This document shows, piece after piece, positions 8,460 through 20,375 of a DNA stretch of 64,000 nucleotides (positions are counted from its first letter, which is position 1; each line of letters starts with the position of its first letter). The translations under genes were made by a program, and so were the position numbers. The stretch spans positions 310,001 through 374,000 of the forward strand of contig NZ_PQSP01000002.1 of the NCBI RefSeq assembly GCF_003991585.1, written 5' to 3'. This stretch comes from Saezia sanguinis. Lineage in GTDB: Bacteria; Pseudomonadota; Gammaproteobacteria; Burkholderiales; Burkholderiaceae_C. A model generated the notes under the pieces. It did no database searches. It was not told the origin of the DNA and worked only from the letters and a program-made list of their open reading frames with translations.

Positions 8460-9446
8460 TTATGCCCGACGGTCAACCGATTGAAGTGCAAATTCTATCA
8501 GGGCTTTCTTATATTGGCTAGCGGGAAGGATTTCCAGTGCATCGCAACCACGCCTGGCTTCTTTGATGGCAACCTCGCGGCTGAAGTCAATGCCACCGGT
8601 GGCGTGCACCGCTTGCACAATCTGGGGCAGATGCTCGGCGTCCCCGTGGATAATGGCGTTGCGCACCAGTTCGCGCTGTTCGTCTGTGCCGCGCTGCATG
8701 GCGATGATCAGGGGCAGGGTTGGTTTGCCTTCGCGTAAGTCATCGCCGACGTTTTTGCCCATTTCTTCTGCATTGCCTTCATAGTCAAGAATGTCGTCTA
8801 TGATCTGGAACGCTGTGCCAACCGCCTGCCCGTAAATGCTGCAGGCCTCTTCTATTTCCGTTGAGGTATTGGCAATGACTGCCCCCAGGCGGGTACTGGC
8901 TTCAAACAGTTTGGCGGTTTTGTAGCGGATGACCTGCATGTAGCCTTCGATGTTCACATCGGGGTCATGTGCGTTCATCAACTGCATGACTTCGCCTTCG
9001 GCGATGACGTTGGTGGCATCGGCCAGTATTTCCTGTACGTGCATACTGCCTACAGATACCATCATCTGAAAAGAGCGGGAGTATAAAAAGTCTCCTACCA
9101 GTACACTGGCGGCATTGCCAAAAACGGCGTTGGCGGTATTTTTTCCGCGCCGCAGGGCGGATTCGTCCACCACATCGTCGTGCAGCAAGGTGGAGGTATG
9201 GATAAACTCAATGACCGCTGCCAGCAGGTGCCGGGTGCCGCTGTCGTGCCCGAGTGCACGCGCAATCAACATATGCATGACCGGGCGCAGGCGTTTGCCG
9301 CCCGATGAGATGATGTACTCAGCAATCTGACGTATCAGTACAACGTCAGAGTGCAAATGGTTGCGGATAACTTCATTCAGGGCCGCCAGTTCGGGCGTGG
9401 CCAGTTCCATGAACTGGTTGGAGGAGGGGGTTGTATTTGTAGTCAA
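8460..9446 (-). CDS. ispB: Octaprenyl diphosphate synthase
   Basis: Builds the polyprenyl side chain of ubiquinone by condensing isopentenyl diphosphate units onto an allylic diphosphate, in the cytoplasm. The 328-residue protein shows both aspartate-rich Mg-binding motifs: D90-D91-x-x-D94 in LLHDDVVDESALRRG and D217-D218-x-x-D221 in IIDDILDYEG. GGKRLRP (49-55) binds diphosphate. Length and layout match IspB. It is divergent from rplU across a 243-bp promoter region, a conserved proteobacterial arrangement. A downstream Met (residue 13) is a possible alternative start. Confidence 0.95.
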   Translation of the reverse strand: MTTNTTPSSNQFMELATPELAALNEVIRNHLHSDVVLIRQIAEYIISSGGKRLRPVMHMLIARALGHDSGTRHLLAAVIEFIHTSTLLHDDVVDESALRRGKNTANAVFGNAASVLVGDFLYSRSFQMMVSVGSMHVQEILADATNVIAEGEVMQLMNAHDPDVNIEGYMQVIRYKTAKLFEASTRLGAVIANTSTEIEEACSIYGQAVGTAFQIIDDILDYEGNAEEMGKNVGDDLREGKPTLPLIIAMQRGTDEQRELVRNAIIHGDAEHLPQIVQAVHATGGIDFSREVAIKEARRGCDALEILPASQYKKALIEFALQSVDRRA

Positions 9447-9527
9447 GGCAATTCAACAGCGCAAGTTCAAATGATGTGGCAATTATAAGAAAGGGTGGCG
9501 GTTGTGTGTATTGGTTCGTAAGAGGTG

Positions 9528-9556
9528 GTGACAAATTCTGTAGAAAAGGCTATAAT
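9528..9556 (+). promoter_or_regulatory. Sigma-70 promoter for rplU-rpmA
   Basis: GTGACA and a perfect TATAAT are separated by exactly 17 bases. The leader to rplU is about 125 bases. Confidence 0.75.
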
Positions 9557-9689
9557 CTAACGCTCTGCTCATTTTGGGTAGGGGTTTTTATTGATTTCAC
9601 ATGGCGTATTTTGCTGCAACGTAGTCAAACCGGGTAACCAGTTTTGTATTATTTTGTTGTACAAAGTATTCTGATCTGAAAGGGTTCCT

Positions 9690-10001
9690 ATGTACGCGGT
9701 CATAAAAACCGGCGGCAAACAATATAAGGTTGCTGTTGGCGAGAAGATTAAGCTAGAACAGATTGCTGCGGAAGTGGGCCAAGAGATTGTGTTTGACCAG
9801 GTGTTGGCTGTCGGCGAAGGCAGTGAACTCAAGGTAGGCACGCCTTTGGTCGCTGGCGCAACTGTAAAAGCTACAGTGTTGGCACATGGCAAGCACGACA
9901 AAGTCACCATTTTTAAAATGCGGCGTCGCAAGCATTATCAAAAGCACCAAGGGCATCGCCAACCATTCACTCAGGTGCAGATTGAGGCTGTCAGCGCGTA
10001 A
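9690..10001 (+). CDS. rplU: 50S ribosomal protein L21
   Basis: A structural protein of the large ribosomal subunit that binds 23S rRNA together with L20. The 103-residue chain begins [14 protein letters not shown] and carries [19 protein letters not shown] near the C-terminus, both diagnostic of L21. It is the first gene of the rplU-rpmA unit, 50 bases before rpmA, behind a strong promoter. Confidence 0.98.
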   Translation: MYAVIKTGGKQYKVAVGEKIKLEQIAAEVGQEIVFDQVLAVGEGSELKVGTPLVAGATVKATVLAHGKHDKVTIFKMRRRKHYQKHQGHRQPFTQVQIEAVSA

Positions 10002-10051
10002 TGCGTTTGGGCAAAATCAGTTTTATTGTATAAAGCACAAGGAGTTATCAA

Positions 10052-10318
10052 ATGGCACATAAAAAAGGTGGTGGTTCCACCAGTAACGGACGCGACTCAC
10101 AGGCTAAACGCTTGGGAGTGAAGGCGTATGGCGGGCAGAGCATTCCTGCGGGTTCTATCATTGTGCGTCAGCGTGGCACCAAGTTCCATCCTGGCACCAA
10201 TGTAGGCATTGGCAAAGACCATACTTTGTTTGCTCTGGTTGACGGGCAGGTGAAGTTTGAGATCGGTGGCGAGTTCAAGCGCCAGACGGTCAGTGTGGTG
10301 CCTACTGCACAGTCCTGA
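10052..10318 (+). CDS. rpmA: 50S ribosomal protein L27
   Basis: A large-subunit protein whose N-terminus reaches the peptidyl-transferase centre. The 88 residues begin [20 protein letters not shown], the classic L27 start, and include [25 protein letters not shown] lies about ten bases upstream. A strong terminator directly after it separates the ribosomal unit from obgE. Confidence 0.98.
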   Translation: MAHKKGGGSTSNGRDSQAKRLGVKAYGGQSIPAGSIIVRQRGTKFHPGTNVGIGKDHTLFALVDGQVKFEIGGEFKRQTVSVVPTAQS

Positions 10319-10344
10319 TTGAACTGACACGTTGTCAGGTCAAC

Positions 10345-10375
10345 AAGCCCGCATATAAGCGGGCTTTTGTTTTTT
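10345..10375 (+). terminator. Terminator after rpmA
   Basis: Stem AAGCCCGC / GCGGGCTT with a 6-base loop, followed by TTGTTTTTT. Confidence 0.88.
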
Positions 10376-10507
10376 GAAGTCCTTATAATCCATGCATTAG
10401 CCTCAATGAATGCATTTCATGCGCTTATTTTATTGGGCATTCATTTTGGGGCTGTTTTACCCCAAAGCCGATTTTGACTGGTGTGCCATCGATTGTGTAT
10501 TGCCTGA

Positions 10508-12758
<2,251 letters not shown>

Positions 12759-13012
12759 TTGCCTGCTATAGCTGGTGCTGTGGTTGTTGTATCTGGAAAG
12801 CCCTGCGTGATGGCCTGCGGCTGGTTATCCCTGCATAAAAACATATCAAGCAGGTTGAGGAATCTATTCGCTGCAAGCGAAAAAACAGTACTCTTTTAAT
12901 GCACCTGGAATTGTGCCAGAAAGCCTGTAAAAACAGGATACTGCCAGTAAGATCAATGAATACAAGCGGCTTATTTGCCATCAGAAATTCAATGGTCTGA
13001 AAAGGATGTCAT

Positions 13013-13552
13013 ATGAAATTGACGTATTTTGTGCATTCAACCACTGTTGACAATGAAGCCGGGCTGGCAACCGGATGGGTGGACTGTGAGCTTTCGGCAA
13101 AAGGACGCAAGCAGGCGCAGGAACTGGGTGAGCTGGTGACAGACGTATTTGATGTTATTTTTACATCAGATTTAAAACGTTCAATTGAAACAGTTGCCCT
13201 GGCGTTTGGAGCGAGGTTCCCAGTTAAAAATGATTGGCGGTTGCGAGAAATTAATTATGGTGACTTCAGTCAGCAGCCTTCTCACAAAGTAAAAAACAAC
13301 CTTAACCAGTATATTCTGGAGTCGTTTCCTGGTGGAGAGTCTTACCAGGATGTGGAAAACCGGGTTGCCGGTTTTTTAAAGGATCTGAAACAAAACTATA
13401 AAGAAAAATCCGTTGCCATTGTTGCGCATCAGGCACCTCAACTGGCACTGGACGTTTTGTTACGTGGTAAAACCTGGCCGCAGGCTTTTCAGGACGATTG
13501 GCGCAATACACACGCATGGCAACCCGGCTGGATGTATGAGGTGCCAGTGTAA
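13013..13552 (+). CDS. Histidine phosphatase-like protein with altered RHG motif
   Basis: A 179-residue phosphoglycerate-mutase/histidine-phosphatase fold. The catalytic His is kept in FVHSTT, but the preceding Arg of the canonical RHG is Val and the Gly is Ser. SDLKRSIET (second Arg) and AHQAPQLALDVLL (second His) are recognisable, as is REINYGDF. A related group with VHxTT instead of RHGET exists, so this may be a genuine subfamily rather than decay. The substrate is unknown. AAAGGATG lies close upstream of the ATG. The 254 bases before it hold no gene. Confidence 0.72.
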   Translation: MKLTYFVHSTTVDNEAGLATGWVDCELSAKGRKQAQELGELVTDVFDVIFTSDLKRSIETVALAFGARFPVKNDWRLREINYGDFSQQPSHKVKNNLNQYILESFPGGESYQDVENRVAGFLKDLKQNYKEKSVAIVAHQAPQLALDVLLRGKTWPQAFQDDWRNTHAWQPGWMYEVPV

Positions 13553-13632
13553 AAGGGTTTACTGATGGGACACTGGGGTCCTGTATCCGGCAAAAAATTG
13601 TTTTACAGTTAACAGGTGTTTGGGAGAAATAG

Positions 13633-14421
13633 ATGTTTTGGTGTCAACGTGTTTTCTTGGGGATAGTTGCCACCTGGTTTTCTATTTGGAGCGGATTTGT
13701 ACTGGCAGATACAGCAGCAACGAATGGTTTTGACCGGCAGACTGTCATGTCGCAGACGTTAACAAATAGCCCTGATTTCATTGTGACATGGCACTATTTT
13801 GAGACCCCGCTATGGGGTGGGTGCCAGGCTGCTGCGGAGGTATTGGCGATTCGTTGTGAAACGGAGCACGCTTCATCAGACTTGCAGCCGCAGTCACACT
13901 ATTTTTTCGTCTTGAATGCTGAGCAGTTGGCCGCATTTTTAGATGCCATGTCTGCACGGGAACAGGCGGATGCACGTTATCATCTTTTTTCTCCATCCAG
14001 AATGTTATTGCCCGAAGGTGTGCCAGGGGGCATGGTTCTGGGCTCTGCACCTACACATGTGCCGGATGATGCGCGCCATTGGTTTACTGTGCCACAGTTA
14101 TTCACACTCACGATCATGTCTCAACCTGATGAGCGTATGACATTAGGTTTGAAAACGACGGCAGATGCGAGAGTAGTGCAAGGCGTACTACACTTTGAAG
14201 AAGGGACGGGCGCTGCTGCAGAATTGGCGCTGCCTGTGATTCAACAAGGCGAAGCTATTTTGGTCGGCGGGTATGGTGTGCAGATTGACAGTCAGGGCAA
14301 TCGCCGTTTCACCGATAGTGCTGCTGCCGATGCTGCCAGCCTTCCAGGTGGTCACCAGGCAGAGCGCTATGTTTTGCTGGTGCCTGTGCTTGCTGGGGAT
14401 AGCCAGGATTCTTTGAAATAA
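13633..14421 (+). CDS. Exported protein of unknown function
   Basis: A 262-residue protein with a signal peptide (VFLGIVATWFSIWSGFVLA, likely cleaved before DTAAT). The mature part has two Cys residues (GGCQAAAEVLAIRCE) that could pair in the periplasm, and a C-terminal half rich in beta-strands. I do not recognise a family, though the layout recalls secreted assembly-pathway or peptidase-inhibitor-like proteins. GGGAGAAAT precedes the ATG at good spacing. It is probably independent of the upstream phosphatase-like gene. Confidence 0.6.
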   Translation: MFWCQRVFLGIVATWFSIWSGFVLADTAATNGFDRQTVMSQTLTNSPDFIVTWHYFETPLWGGCQAAAEVLAIRCETEHASSDLQPQSHYFFVLNAEQLAAFLDAMSAREQADARYHLFSPSRMLLPEGVPGGMVLGSAPTHVPDDARHWFTVPQLFTLTIMSQPDERMTLGLKTTADARVVQGVLHFEEGTGAAAELALPVIQQGEAILVGGYGVQIDSQGNRRFTDSAAADAASLPGGHQAERYVLLVPVLAGDSQDSLK

Positions 14422-14476
14422 CGATTGACTCTGTAACTGAGCTGGAATTGATTTGCCGCGACAACGCGTGGTGGTG

Positions 14477-15706
14477 TCAGCGTAATGGCCGGAACAGTTG
14501 CATTTGCTGCAGCAAGGTATACAGGGTGGGCTGAAATGAGAATGCTTGCATCAGGTGCTCGGCCTCAGCCAGAAATTTTTGCCGCTGCGCCATGGGTGAG
14601 TTGCTACGTACGGCGCGGATCAGGATATTTTTTGGGGTGTGCTCAAGGTCGATAAATTCGAGCAACTGGGTTTTATAGCCACAGGCCTGCAACAGGTTGG
14701 CGCGTATGGCGTCAGTCATCAGTGCGGCAATGCGTTCCTGCACGATGCCGTAACGGGTGAGGATGGCCAGATCATCACTGTGCATCTGGGCATTGAGTTC
14801 ATGCTGGCAACAGGGTACTGAAAAGATCATGCGTGCCCCCCATTTCACCGCATTGTGAAGTGCGTAATCGGTGGCGGTGTCGCACGCATGCAGGGTGATG
14901 ACCATATCCACCGCTGTTTGTTGCTGGTAGCCATTGATATCGCCAACCTCAAAGGCCAGGTGCTGGTATCCATAGCGTTGTGCGGCAGCGTTGCATTTGG
15001 CAACGACGTCCGCTTTCAGGTCCAGCCCGGTCATGCGCACATCCAAACCCAGTACGGTGCTGAGGTAATGGTAAAGCACAAAAGTGAGGTAGGATTTGCC
15101 GCAGCCAAAGTCCAAAATATGCAGCGTGCCGCTATGCTCTTGCTGTAGTGCGTCTTTGACGATTTCAAGAAAACGGTTGATCTGCCGGTACTTGTGGTAC
15201 ATGGCTTTGATAATGCGGCCCTCGGGAGTGAATACACCCATGTCTACCAGCGGTGCAATGGCCTGGCCTTCGGGCAGAAGGTAGTGTTTTTGGCGGTTAT
15301 GTGTAGAGGAGTGGGCAGATGCCGGTGTATTTGATTTTGCCGGGATAGAGGCTGCACTACTGGACGCGGAGGGTGTTTCTGCCTGGGCAGCTTGCCGGCC
15401 AAATTGAACCTTGCCTTTTTTGGTCAGGCGCAGCCGGTATTGTGTATCCGGCGTAAAGGCGTTGAGCTGGGTAAAGTCCTGCATCAGTTGGGAGAGTACA
15501 GTGCAGAGTTGCTCAGGCATGATGTTTTCATGGAAAACCTGAGCGCCAATGCGTTTACTGATCTGGTAGCCTGCTGTCGTAGCGGTGATATCCACCCGGG
15601 TGCAGGGTGCCGTTTTGGTTTGCGGGTTACTGACAATGATACGTGCAGGTGTGGCCTGGGCAATGGATTCCAGGCTTTCCAGCAGTGAGCGGGTATGGTC
15701 GTTCAT
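14477..15706 (-). CDS. SAM-dependent methyltransferase
   Basis: A 409-residue predicted methyltransferase. Motif I is DFGCGKS (199-205 from this start), followed by TGLDLKADVV, DMVITLHACDTATDYAL and SVPCCQHELN. The HACDTATD and PCCQHE signatures match the family found in RNA and small-molecule methylases of this fold. A Ser/Ala/Thr-rich linker at about 105-135 joins an N-terminal domain of about 100 residues. An ATG at 15754 would add 16 residues; neither start has a strong ribosome site. The substrate cannot be told from sequence. Confidence 0.8.
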   Translation of the reverse strand: MNDHTRSLLESLESIAQATPARIIVSNPQTKTAPCTRVDITATTAGYQISKRIGAQVFHENIMPEQLCTVLSQLMQDFTQLNAFTPDTQYRLRLTKKGKVQFGRQAAQAETPSASSSAASIPAKSNTPASAHSSTHNRQKHYLLPEGQAIAPLVDMGVFTPEGRIIKAMYHKYRQINRFLEIVKDALQQEHSGTLHILDFGCGKSYLTFVLYHYLSTVLGLDVRMTGLDLKADVVAKCNAAAQRYGYQHLAFEVGDINGYQQQTAVDMVITLHACDTATDYALHNAVKWGARMIFSVPCCQHELNAQMHSDDLAILTRYGIVQERIAALMTDAIRANLLQACGYKTQLLEFIDLEHTPKNILIRAVRSNSPMAQRQKFLAEAEHLMQAFSFQPTLYTLLQQMQLFRPLR

Positions 15707-15785
15707 GACATTTTTCAGAGGGTCTGTCGAAATTATAGCAAGCGGCAGAGGCATTGAGCTTGATGTGTATGCAGGCTAGCATACG

Positions 15786-15821
15786 ACCAGCCAGCAGATG
15801 ACTAAACATCTGCTGGCTGGT
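15786..15821. other. Perfect 15-bp hairpin without U-tract
   Basis: ACCAGCCAGCAGATG and its exact complement flank a 6-base loop. It lies between the CNP1-like gene and the methyltransferase. Neither side has a T-run, so it is not a standard intrinsic terminator; it could protect a 3' end or hold a protein-binding site. Confidence 0.6.
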
Positions 15822-15848
15822 ATGAGACCAATTGTTTATGCCAGTTGA

Positions 15849-16379
15849 TTAAGGTTTTTGGCTTGCATACGGTGTACGCAGGCGTCTGATCACACTTTCC
15901 ACACTGCGCGGACGTGATGCGTTTTCACACATATAGATCTGTGCGATCATTCTTTCATGGCTAAGCGCCGGAGCGTCCCTCAGGTTTTTCCACTCAGGGT
16001 TTTCAACGGCACGCCAGCCACCATCACCAACAGCTCGGGCATAAATTTTGTATGTGTTTTGTGCACACAGAATACCTTCATACATGGCGTTCTGTGCACC
16101 GGTATTGCTGGTGGCAATGACCACATACCGCACAACACTGTCTTTATCGATGGTGATGGTCTTAGGGTCAATGAACCAGTTCATCCGGCTGCCGGGCATG
16201 GCTTCGATATTGATGGCGCGGTTGAGGTCAAAATCAGGAAAAGAGGTGATTTCAGTTTCTTTCCAGTCCAGCCAGTAGTCATCGGCGTAAGTGGTATTCT
16301 GGGCGTAAATGCAGGTGGCCGCTGTTCCCAGCATCCATGCGATAAAAACGGTGCGAAGAGCGGATTTGAAATTTTTCAT
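15849..16379 (-). CDS. CNP1-like exported protein
   Basis: A 176-residue protein with a signal peptide (TVFIAWMLGTAATCIYA) and a mature domain matching the CNP1-like family (DYWLDWKETEI, NRAINIEA, SSNTGAQNAMYEGI-type core, and a conserved Cys in CAQNTYKIYAR). Its function is unknown; it is a periplasmic protein of betaproteobacteria. It sits 18 bases after rppH on the same strand, a neighbourhood I recall as conserved in the order, so co-transcription is likely. Confidence 0.8.
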   Translation of the reverse strand: MKNFKSALRTVFIAWMLGTAATCIYAQNTTYADDYWLDWKETEITSFPDFDLNRAINIEAMPGSRMNWFIDPKTITIDKDSVVRYVVIATSNTGAQNAMYEGILCAQNTYKIYARAVGDGGWRAVENPEWKNLRDAPALSHERMIAQIYMCENASRPRSVESVIRRLRTPYASQKP

Positions 16380-16397
16380 GTTGTCTGTCTACTTTGA

Positions 16398-17054
16398 TTA
16401 TTTATGGTGAATAATGACCAGGGGTGGCTGCGAGAGAGCGTCTTCAGCAGGGCTGCTGTCCTGCTGCGTTGTTAACGGGCCGGTATTGTCTTCCTCGGGT
16501 TGGCGGCTGGGTGGATAAAGTGAGCGCGAAAAGGAGCGGCCGGTACGGCGCTTGCCGCGCAGATAGCGGTTGCGGGAATCAATACGGGGCAGAAACTGAA
16601 CCAGTTCATTGAGGGCATTTCTGTAAACACCGCGTTTGAATTCAATGACCACATCCAGCGGCACCCAGTAGTCGTGCCAGCGCCAGGCATCAAACTCGGG
16701 GTGTTCCGTGGAGCGTAAATCCATGTCAGAATCCTGACCCAGCAATTGAAGTAAAAACCAGATTTGTTTTTGTCCGCGATAATAACCTCTGGCCTCACGG
16801 CGGACATAGCGGTCTGGCACCTCATAGCGCAGCCAGTCACGTGTACGTGCGATCACGCGTACATGCTCTGGCAGCAAACCGATCTCCTCACGGAGTTCGC
16901 GCAGCATCGCTTGCTCGGGGGATTCTCCAGGGTCGATGCCTCCCTGAGGGAATTGCCAGGAATTGGAGCGAATTCTTTTGCCCCAAAAAACCTTGTTATA
17001 GCGGTTGAGCAAAATGATGCCGACATTAGGACGAAAACCGTCTCTGTCAAGCAT
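16398..17054 (-). CDS. rppH: RNA pyrophosphohydrolase
   Basis: Removes pyrophosphate from the 5' end of mRNA and so starts RNase E-dependent decay. The 218-residue protein begins [17 protein letters not shown] and has a complete Nudix box, [21 protein letters not shown] Ser/Arg/Pro-rich tail extends about 60 residues past the catalytic core, typical of betaproteobacterial homologues. ATG 17054 is preferred over GTG 17060 because AAGG lies seven bases before it. It is divergent from proS, a conserved pairing. Confidence 0.95.
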   Translation of the reverse strand: MLDRDGFRPNVGIILLNRYNKVFWGKRIRSNSWQFPQGGIDPGESPEQAMLRELREEIGLLPEHVRVIARTRDWLRYEVPDRYVRREARGYYRGQKQIWFLLQLLGQDSDMDLRSTEHPEFDAWRWHDYWVPLDVVIEFKRGVYRNALNELVQFLPRIDSRNRYLRGKRRTGRSFSRSLYPPSRQPEEDNTGPLTTQQDSSPAEDALSQPPLVIIHHK

Positions 17055-17175
17055 AATCACACCTTGGAACTTTTAAACTGATTCCAATATAGCATGTGAA
17101 GCGAATTTTTTCTGTAACTGGATGGAAAATAGCAGTTGCTTCACTGTTTTTAGCGATTTTAATGGACACAATTTG

Positions 17176-18921
17176 ATGAAAGCCTCGCAATTTTTAATTT
17201 CTACTCTCAAAGAAGCGCCTGCAGATGCTGAAATTGTCAGCCATCAACTGATGATGCGCGCCGGTATGATCAAGCGGCTGGGCGCTGGTATTTATGACTA
17301 TATGCCGCTGGGGCTGCGTGTCATTCGCAAAATAGAAGCCATTGTCCGCGAAGAGATGAACCGCGCCGGTGCGATGGAGCTGTTGATGCCGGTGGTGCAG
17401 CCGGCCGAATTGTGGCAGGAGACCGGACGCTGGGAAAAAATGGGGCCGGAACTGCTGCGCCTGAAAGACCGGCATGAGCGGGACTTTGTCATTCAGCCCA
17501 CTTCCGAAGAGGTGGTGACCGATATTGCCCGGCAGGAACTGCGCAGCTACAAACAGTTGCCAAAGAACCTGTACCAGATTCAGACCAAATTCCGTGATGA
17601 GCGGCGCCCCCGGTTTGGCATCATGCGCGGGCGTGAATTCATCATGAAAGACGCTTATTCCTTTGACCGGGACGAAGCCGCTGCCGGCGAAAGTTACAAA
17701 ACAATGTACGCAGCTTACAGTCGCATATTCGACCGCTTCGGGCTGACCTACCGGGCCGTGGCGGCTGATTCTGGCGCTATTGGCGGCGACCGCTCTCATG
17801 AGTTCCAGGTGATTGCCGATACCGGTGAAGATGCCATTGTTTACAGCACCGGGTCCGACTATGCGGCCAATATTGAAAAAGCGGAAGCCGTCAGCCTGAT
17901 CACGCAAAGAGGCGCGCCTGCTGAAAAAATGACAAAAGTCCCAACTCATGGGAAAAGTACCTGTGAGGCTGTCGCTGAATTGCTGAATCTGCCTTTGTCC
18001 CGCACGGTGAAATCACTGGTATTGGCAACTGACGAGCTGGACGAGCACGGGAATGTGAAAAAAGTCCAGGTCTGGTTGCTGCTGGTGCGCGGTGATCATG
18101 ATATGAATGAAGTCAAGGTCAGCAAAGTTGCCGGGCTGGATCAGGGGTTCCGGTTTGCCAGCCTGAGTGAAATTGAAGCCGTGTTCGGTTGCAAGCCTGG
18201 CTACCTGGGGCCGGTCGGGCTGAAACAGCCGATCAAAATTGTGGCCGATCGTACTGTGGCGAACATGACCGACTTTATCTGTGGCGCCAATGAAGAGGGC
18301 TTTCACATTACCGGCATCAACTGGGGGCGGGATATTCCTGAGCCGGATGCTGTCGCCGATATCCGCAACGTGGTTGCCGGGGATCCTTCGCCAGACGGTG
18401 CAGGAGAGCTGGCCATTCAGCGGGGGATTGAGGTTGGGCACGTGTTTTACCTGGGGACCAAATATTCCAAGGCGATGAATGCCACGTATCTGGACGAGAA
18501 CGGCAAGCCGCAGTTTTTTGAAATGGGGTGTTATGGCATTGGCATCACCCGCATCATGGGGGCGGCCATTGAGCAGAACCATGATGATAAAGGCATGATC
18601 TGGCCTGATACGCTGGCACCGTTTACGGTGGTGTTGTGCCCGATTGGTTACGACCGCAACGAATCTGTACGCCAGCAGGCCGATGCACTTTATAGTGCGC
18701 TGCAAAAGGAAGGTGTGGATGTTCTCTTGGATGACCGGGGCGAGCGGCCTGGTGCCATGTTTGCCGACTGGGAGCTGATTGGTGTGCCGCACCGGGTGGT
18801 TATTTCCGAGCGCGGCATTAAAGAAAACCAGTTGGAATACCAGGGCAGGCGTGACTTGGAAGCAACAAAAGTTGACCTGAATACCATTACAACCTTTCTC
18901 AAAGGGCGGTTAAGCGTGTAA
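17176..18921 (+). CDS. proS: Prolyl-tRNA synthetase (bacterial type)
   Basis: Charges tRNA-Pro with proline. The 581-residue protein is the long bacterial form. It has class II motif 1 ([19 protein letters not shown]), motif 2 ([17 protein letters not shown]) and motif 3 ([12 protein letters not shown]). A YbaK-like editing insertion at about residues 230-390 removes misacylated Ala, and a C-terminal anticodon-binding domain follows. The frame is open to 17122, but [15 protein letters not shown] is the conserved start. Confidence 0.97.
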   Translation: MKASQFLISTLKEAPADAEIVSHQLMMRAGMIKRLGAGIYDYMPLGLRVIRKIEAIVREEMNRAGAMELLMPVVQPAELWQETGRWEKMGPELLRLKDRHERDFVIQPTSEEVVTDIARQELRSYKQLPKNLYQIQTKFRDERRPRFGIMRGREFIMKDAYSFDRDEAAAGESYKTMYAAYSRIFDRFGLTYRAVAADSGAIGGDRSHEFQVIADTGEDAIVYSTGSDYAANIEKAEAVSLITQRGAPAEKMTKVPTHGKSTCEAVAELLNLPLSRTVKSLVLATDELDEHGNVKKVQVWLLLVRGDHDMNEVKVSKVAGLDQGFRFASLSEIEAVFGCKPGYLGPVGLKQPIKIVADRTVANMTDFICGANEEGFHITGINWGRDIPEPDAVADIRNVVAGDPSPDGAGELAIQRGIEVGHVFYLGTKYSKAMNATYLDENGKPQFFEMGCYGIGITRIMGAAIEQNHDDKGMIWPDTLAPFTVVLCPIGYDRNESVRQQADALYSALQKEGVDVLLDDRGERPGAMFADWELIGVPHRVVISERGIKENQLEYQGRRDLEATKVDLNTITTFLKGRLSV

Positions 18922-18932
18922 GCTTAACTGCT

Positions 18933-19613
18933 ATGGGCGAGGGAACTTTTAAAAACAGAAGGCAGTGGCTGGCTGCTGCCGCATCGGTACTGGCTTTTCC
19001 GGGTTTGGCATTATTGCCTGGGCGTTCTCAGGCATCCCAACTGGAAGAGCCTTTGACGCACTCTGTGCGCACGGCACTTTCAGCCGCTATCAATGAAGCA
19101 CCGCCATTGCGGCAACAACAGTTTGCCGATATGTCAGAGCGGCTCGAATATCTGAACTGGCTGGGCTCGATGTCAGACCGGCTGGCAAGCCGCATTCCTA
19201 ACTTTGACAATCGGATTGAGTTCCTGGAAACGGTCTGGTACGAGAGCAAGCGTGCCGGCTTGGAAACGGCGCTGGTTTTAGGGCTGATCCAGACTGAAAG
19301 CGCATTCAAGCAATATGCCGTGAGTGTGGCTGGTGCTTTGGGGTATATGCAGGTGATGCCGTTCTGGACCCGCCTGATCGGGGATGGTGATGTGAAAAAA
19401 CTGTTCCATGCCCAGACCAATTTGCGTTATGGCTGTGTTATTTTGCGCCATTACATGGATATTGAGCGAGGCGATCTGTTTATGGCTCTGGGGCGTTATA
19501 ACGGGTCACGCGGCCGGGACCATTACCCCAATACGGTGTTTAATTTCCGGCAGCGCTGGATTCATGAGCCTGCGCCTGTCATGGTGACCACAGCGGTGGC
19601 TGAAGAACAATAG
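18933..19613 (+). CDS. Lytic murein transglycosylase with Tat-like signal
   Basis: A 226-residue periplasmic SLT-type enzyme that cleaves peptidoglycan glycan strands. The catalytic Glu is in LIQTESAFKQYAVS, followed by GALGYMQVMPFW and the ALGRYNGSRG segment, all SLT signatures. The N-terminus NRRQWLAAAASVLAFPGLALL resembles a twin-arginine signal, with RR before a weakly hydrophobic stretch. It starts 11 bases after proS and is probably co-transcribed. Which glycan structure it trims is unknown. Confidence 0.88.
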   Translation: MGEGTFKNRRQWLAAAASVLAFPGLALLPGRSQASQLEEPLTHSVRTALSAAINEAPPLRQQQFADMSERLEYLNWLGSMSDRLASRIPNFDNRIEFLETVWYESKRAGLETALVLGLIQTESAFKQYAVSVAGALGYMQVMPFWTRLIGDGDVKKLFHAQTNLRYGCVILRHYMDIERGDLFMALGRYNGSRGRDHYPNTVFNFRQRWIHEPAPVMVTTAVAEEQ

Positions 19614-19637
19614 CCGGTTTGATTTTGATTGAAACTG

Positions 19638-19674
19638 CACCCCCGGTATGTAAATACAGGGGGTGTTGTGTTTT
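19638..19674 (+). terminator. Terminator between the transglycosylase and grxD
   Basis: Stem CACCCCC / GGGGGTG with a 14-base loop and a T-rich tail (TTGTGTTTT). It ends the proS unit and lies at the 3' end of the opposing grxD. Confidence 0.7.
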
Positions 19675-19999
19675 ATGCAGAGGGACAACTGGCTTTGATC
19701 AGGCTTTGTAATTCGCCGCTTTCATACATTTCCATCATGATATCGGAGCCGCCAATGAACTCGCCGTTGATATACAGTTGCGGAATGGTTGGCCAGTTGC
19801 TGTAAGTTTTAATGCCCTGGCGAATTTCTTCATCCTGTAAAACATCAACAGTCATAAAGTCGTCAAGGCCACAGTTTTTCAGAATCTGGACTGCGCGTCC
19901 TGAAAAACCACACATGGGGAATTTGGCACTGCCTTTCATGAAAAGCAATACGGGGTTGTTTTTAACCAGTTCTTCAATACGTTTTTGTGTATCGGACAT
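19673..19999 (-). CDS. grxD: Monothiol glutaredoxin (CGFS type)
   Basis: Carries or transfers [2Fe-2S] clusters with glutathione in the cytoplasm. The 108-residue protein has the CGFS active site (30-33, in KFPMCGFSGRAVQIL), WPTIPQLYINGEFIGGSDI for glutathione binding, and the usual Grx4 length. GGAGCCCGCG lies upstream of the ATG. It sits 376 bases downstream of prmC on the same strand. Confidence 0.96.
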   Translation of the reverse strand: MSDTQKRIEELVKNNPVLLFMKGSAKFPMCGFSGRAVQILKNCGLDDFMTVDVLQDEEIRQGIKTYSNWPTIPQLYINGEFIGGSDIMMEMYESGELQSLIKASCPSA

Positions 20000-20375
20000 C
20001 GCGGGCTCCTGAATTTATGCGATTTAAAATCAGCGTATAACTTACAGCACATTTAGCCTTTTGAGCTAGTTCGCTATTTGACCATGCTTTGCAATATATG
20101 GCAGGAGAGTCCGGAAATATTCAAAAGTTCATTATTTATTGTGAACGCGTGCATATGCTGTTGGCCAACGTTTCATTCACAGAGCCTGTTTGTGGTGTGA
20201 AAAACGGGCCGGGATTTCCCTGAGACGCCAATGCAAAAATGTCACCGCACGGTTTAACCCAACTTATTCGCATTGTATGTGCACCGCATACGTACTGCAG
20301 TTGATCGTGACCCGTGTGTGGTTGGGGATTGTGTTTGCCAAACGGGTGACGGTGTCTATGTCATACCAGTCGAGT
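20000..20375. other. 376-bp region between prmC and grxD
   Basis: No gene with a credible start is seen on either strand. The part near 20000-20060 should hold the grxD promoter. I found no clear hairpin with a U-tract for prmC. Confidence 0.4.

Noticed and set aside
17194..17949. 251-codon minus strand frame inside proS
   Set aside because: proS carries every synthetase motif; the antisense frame has none.
18013..18792. 259-codon minus strand frame inside proS
   Set aside because: Antisense shadow without domains.
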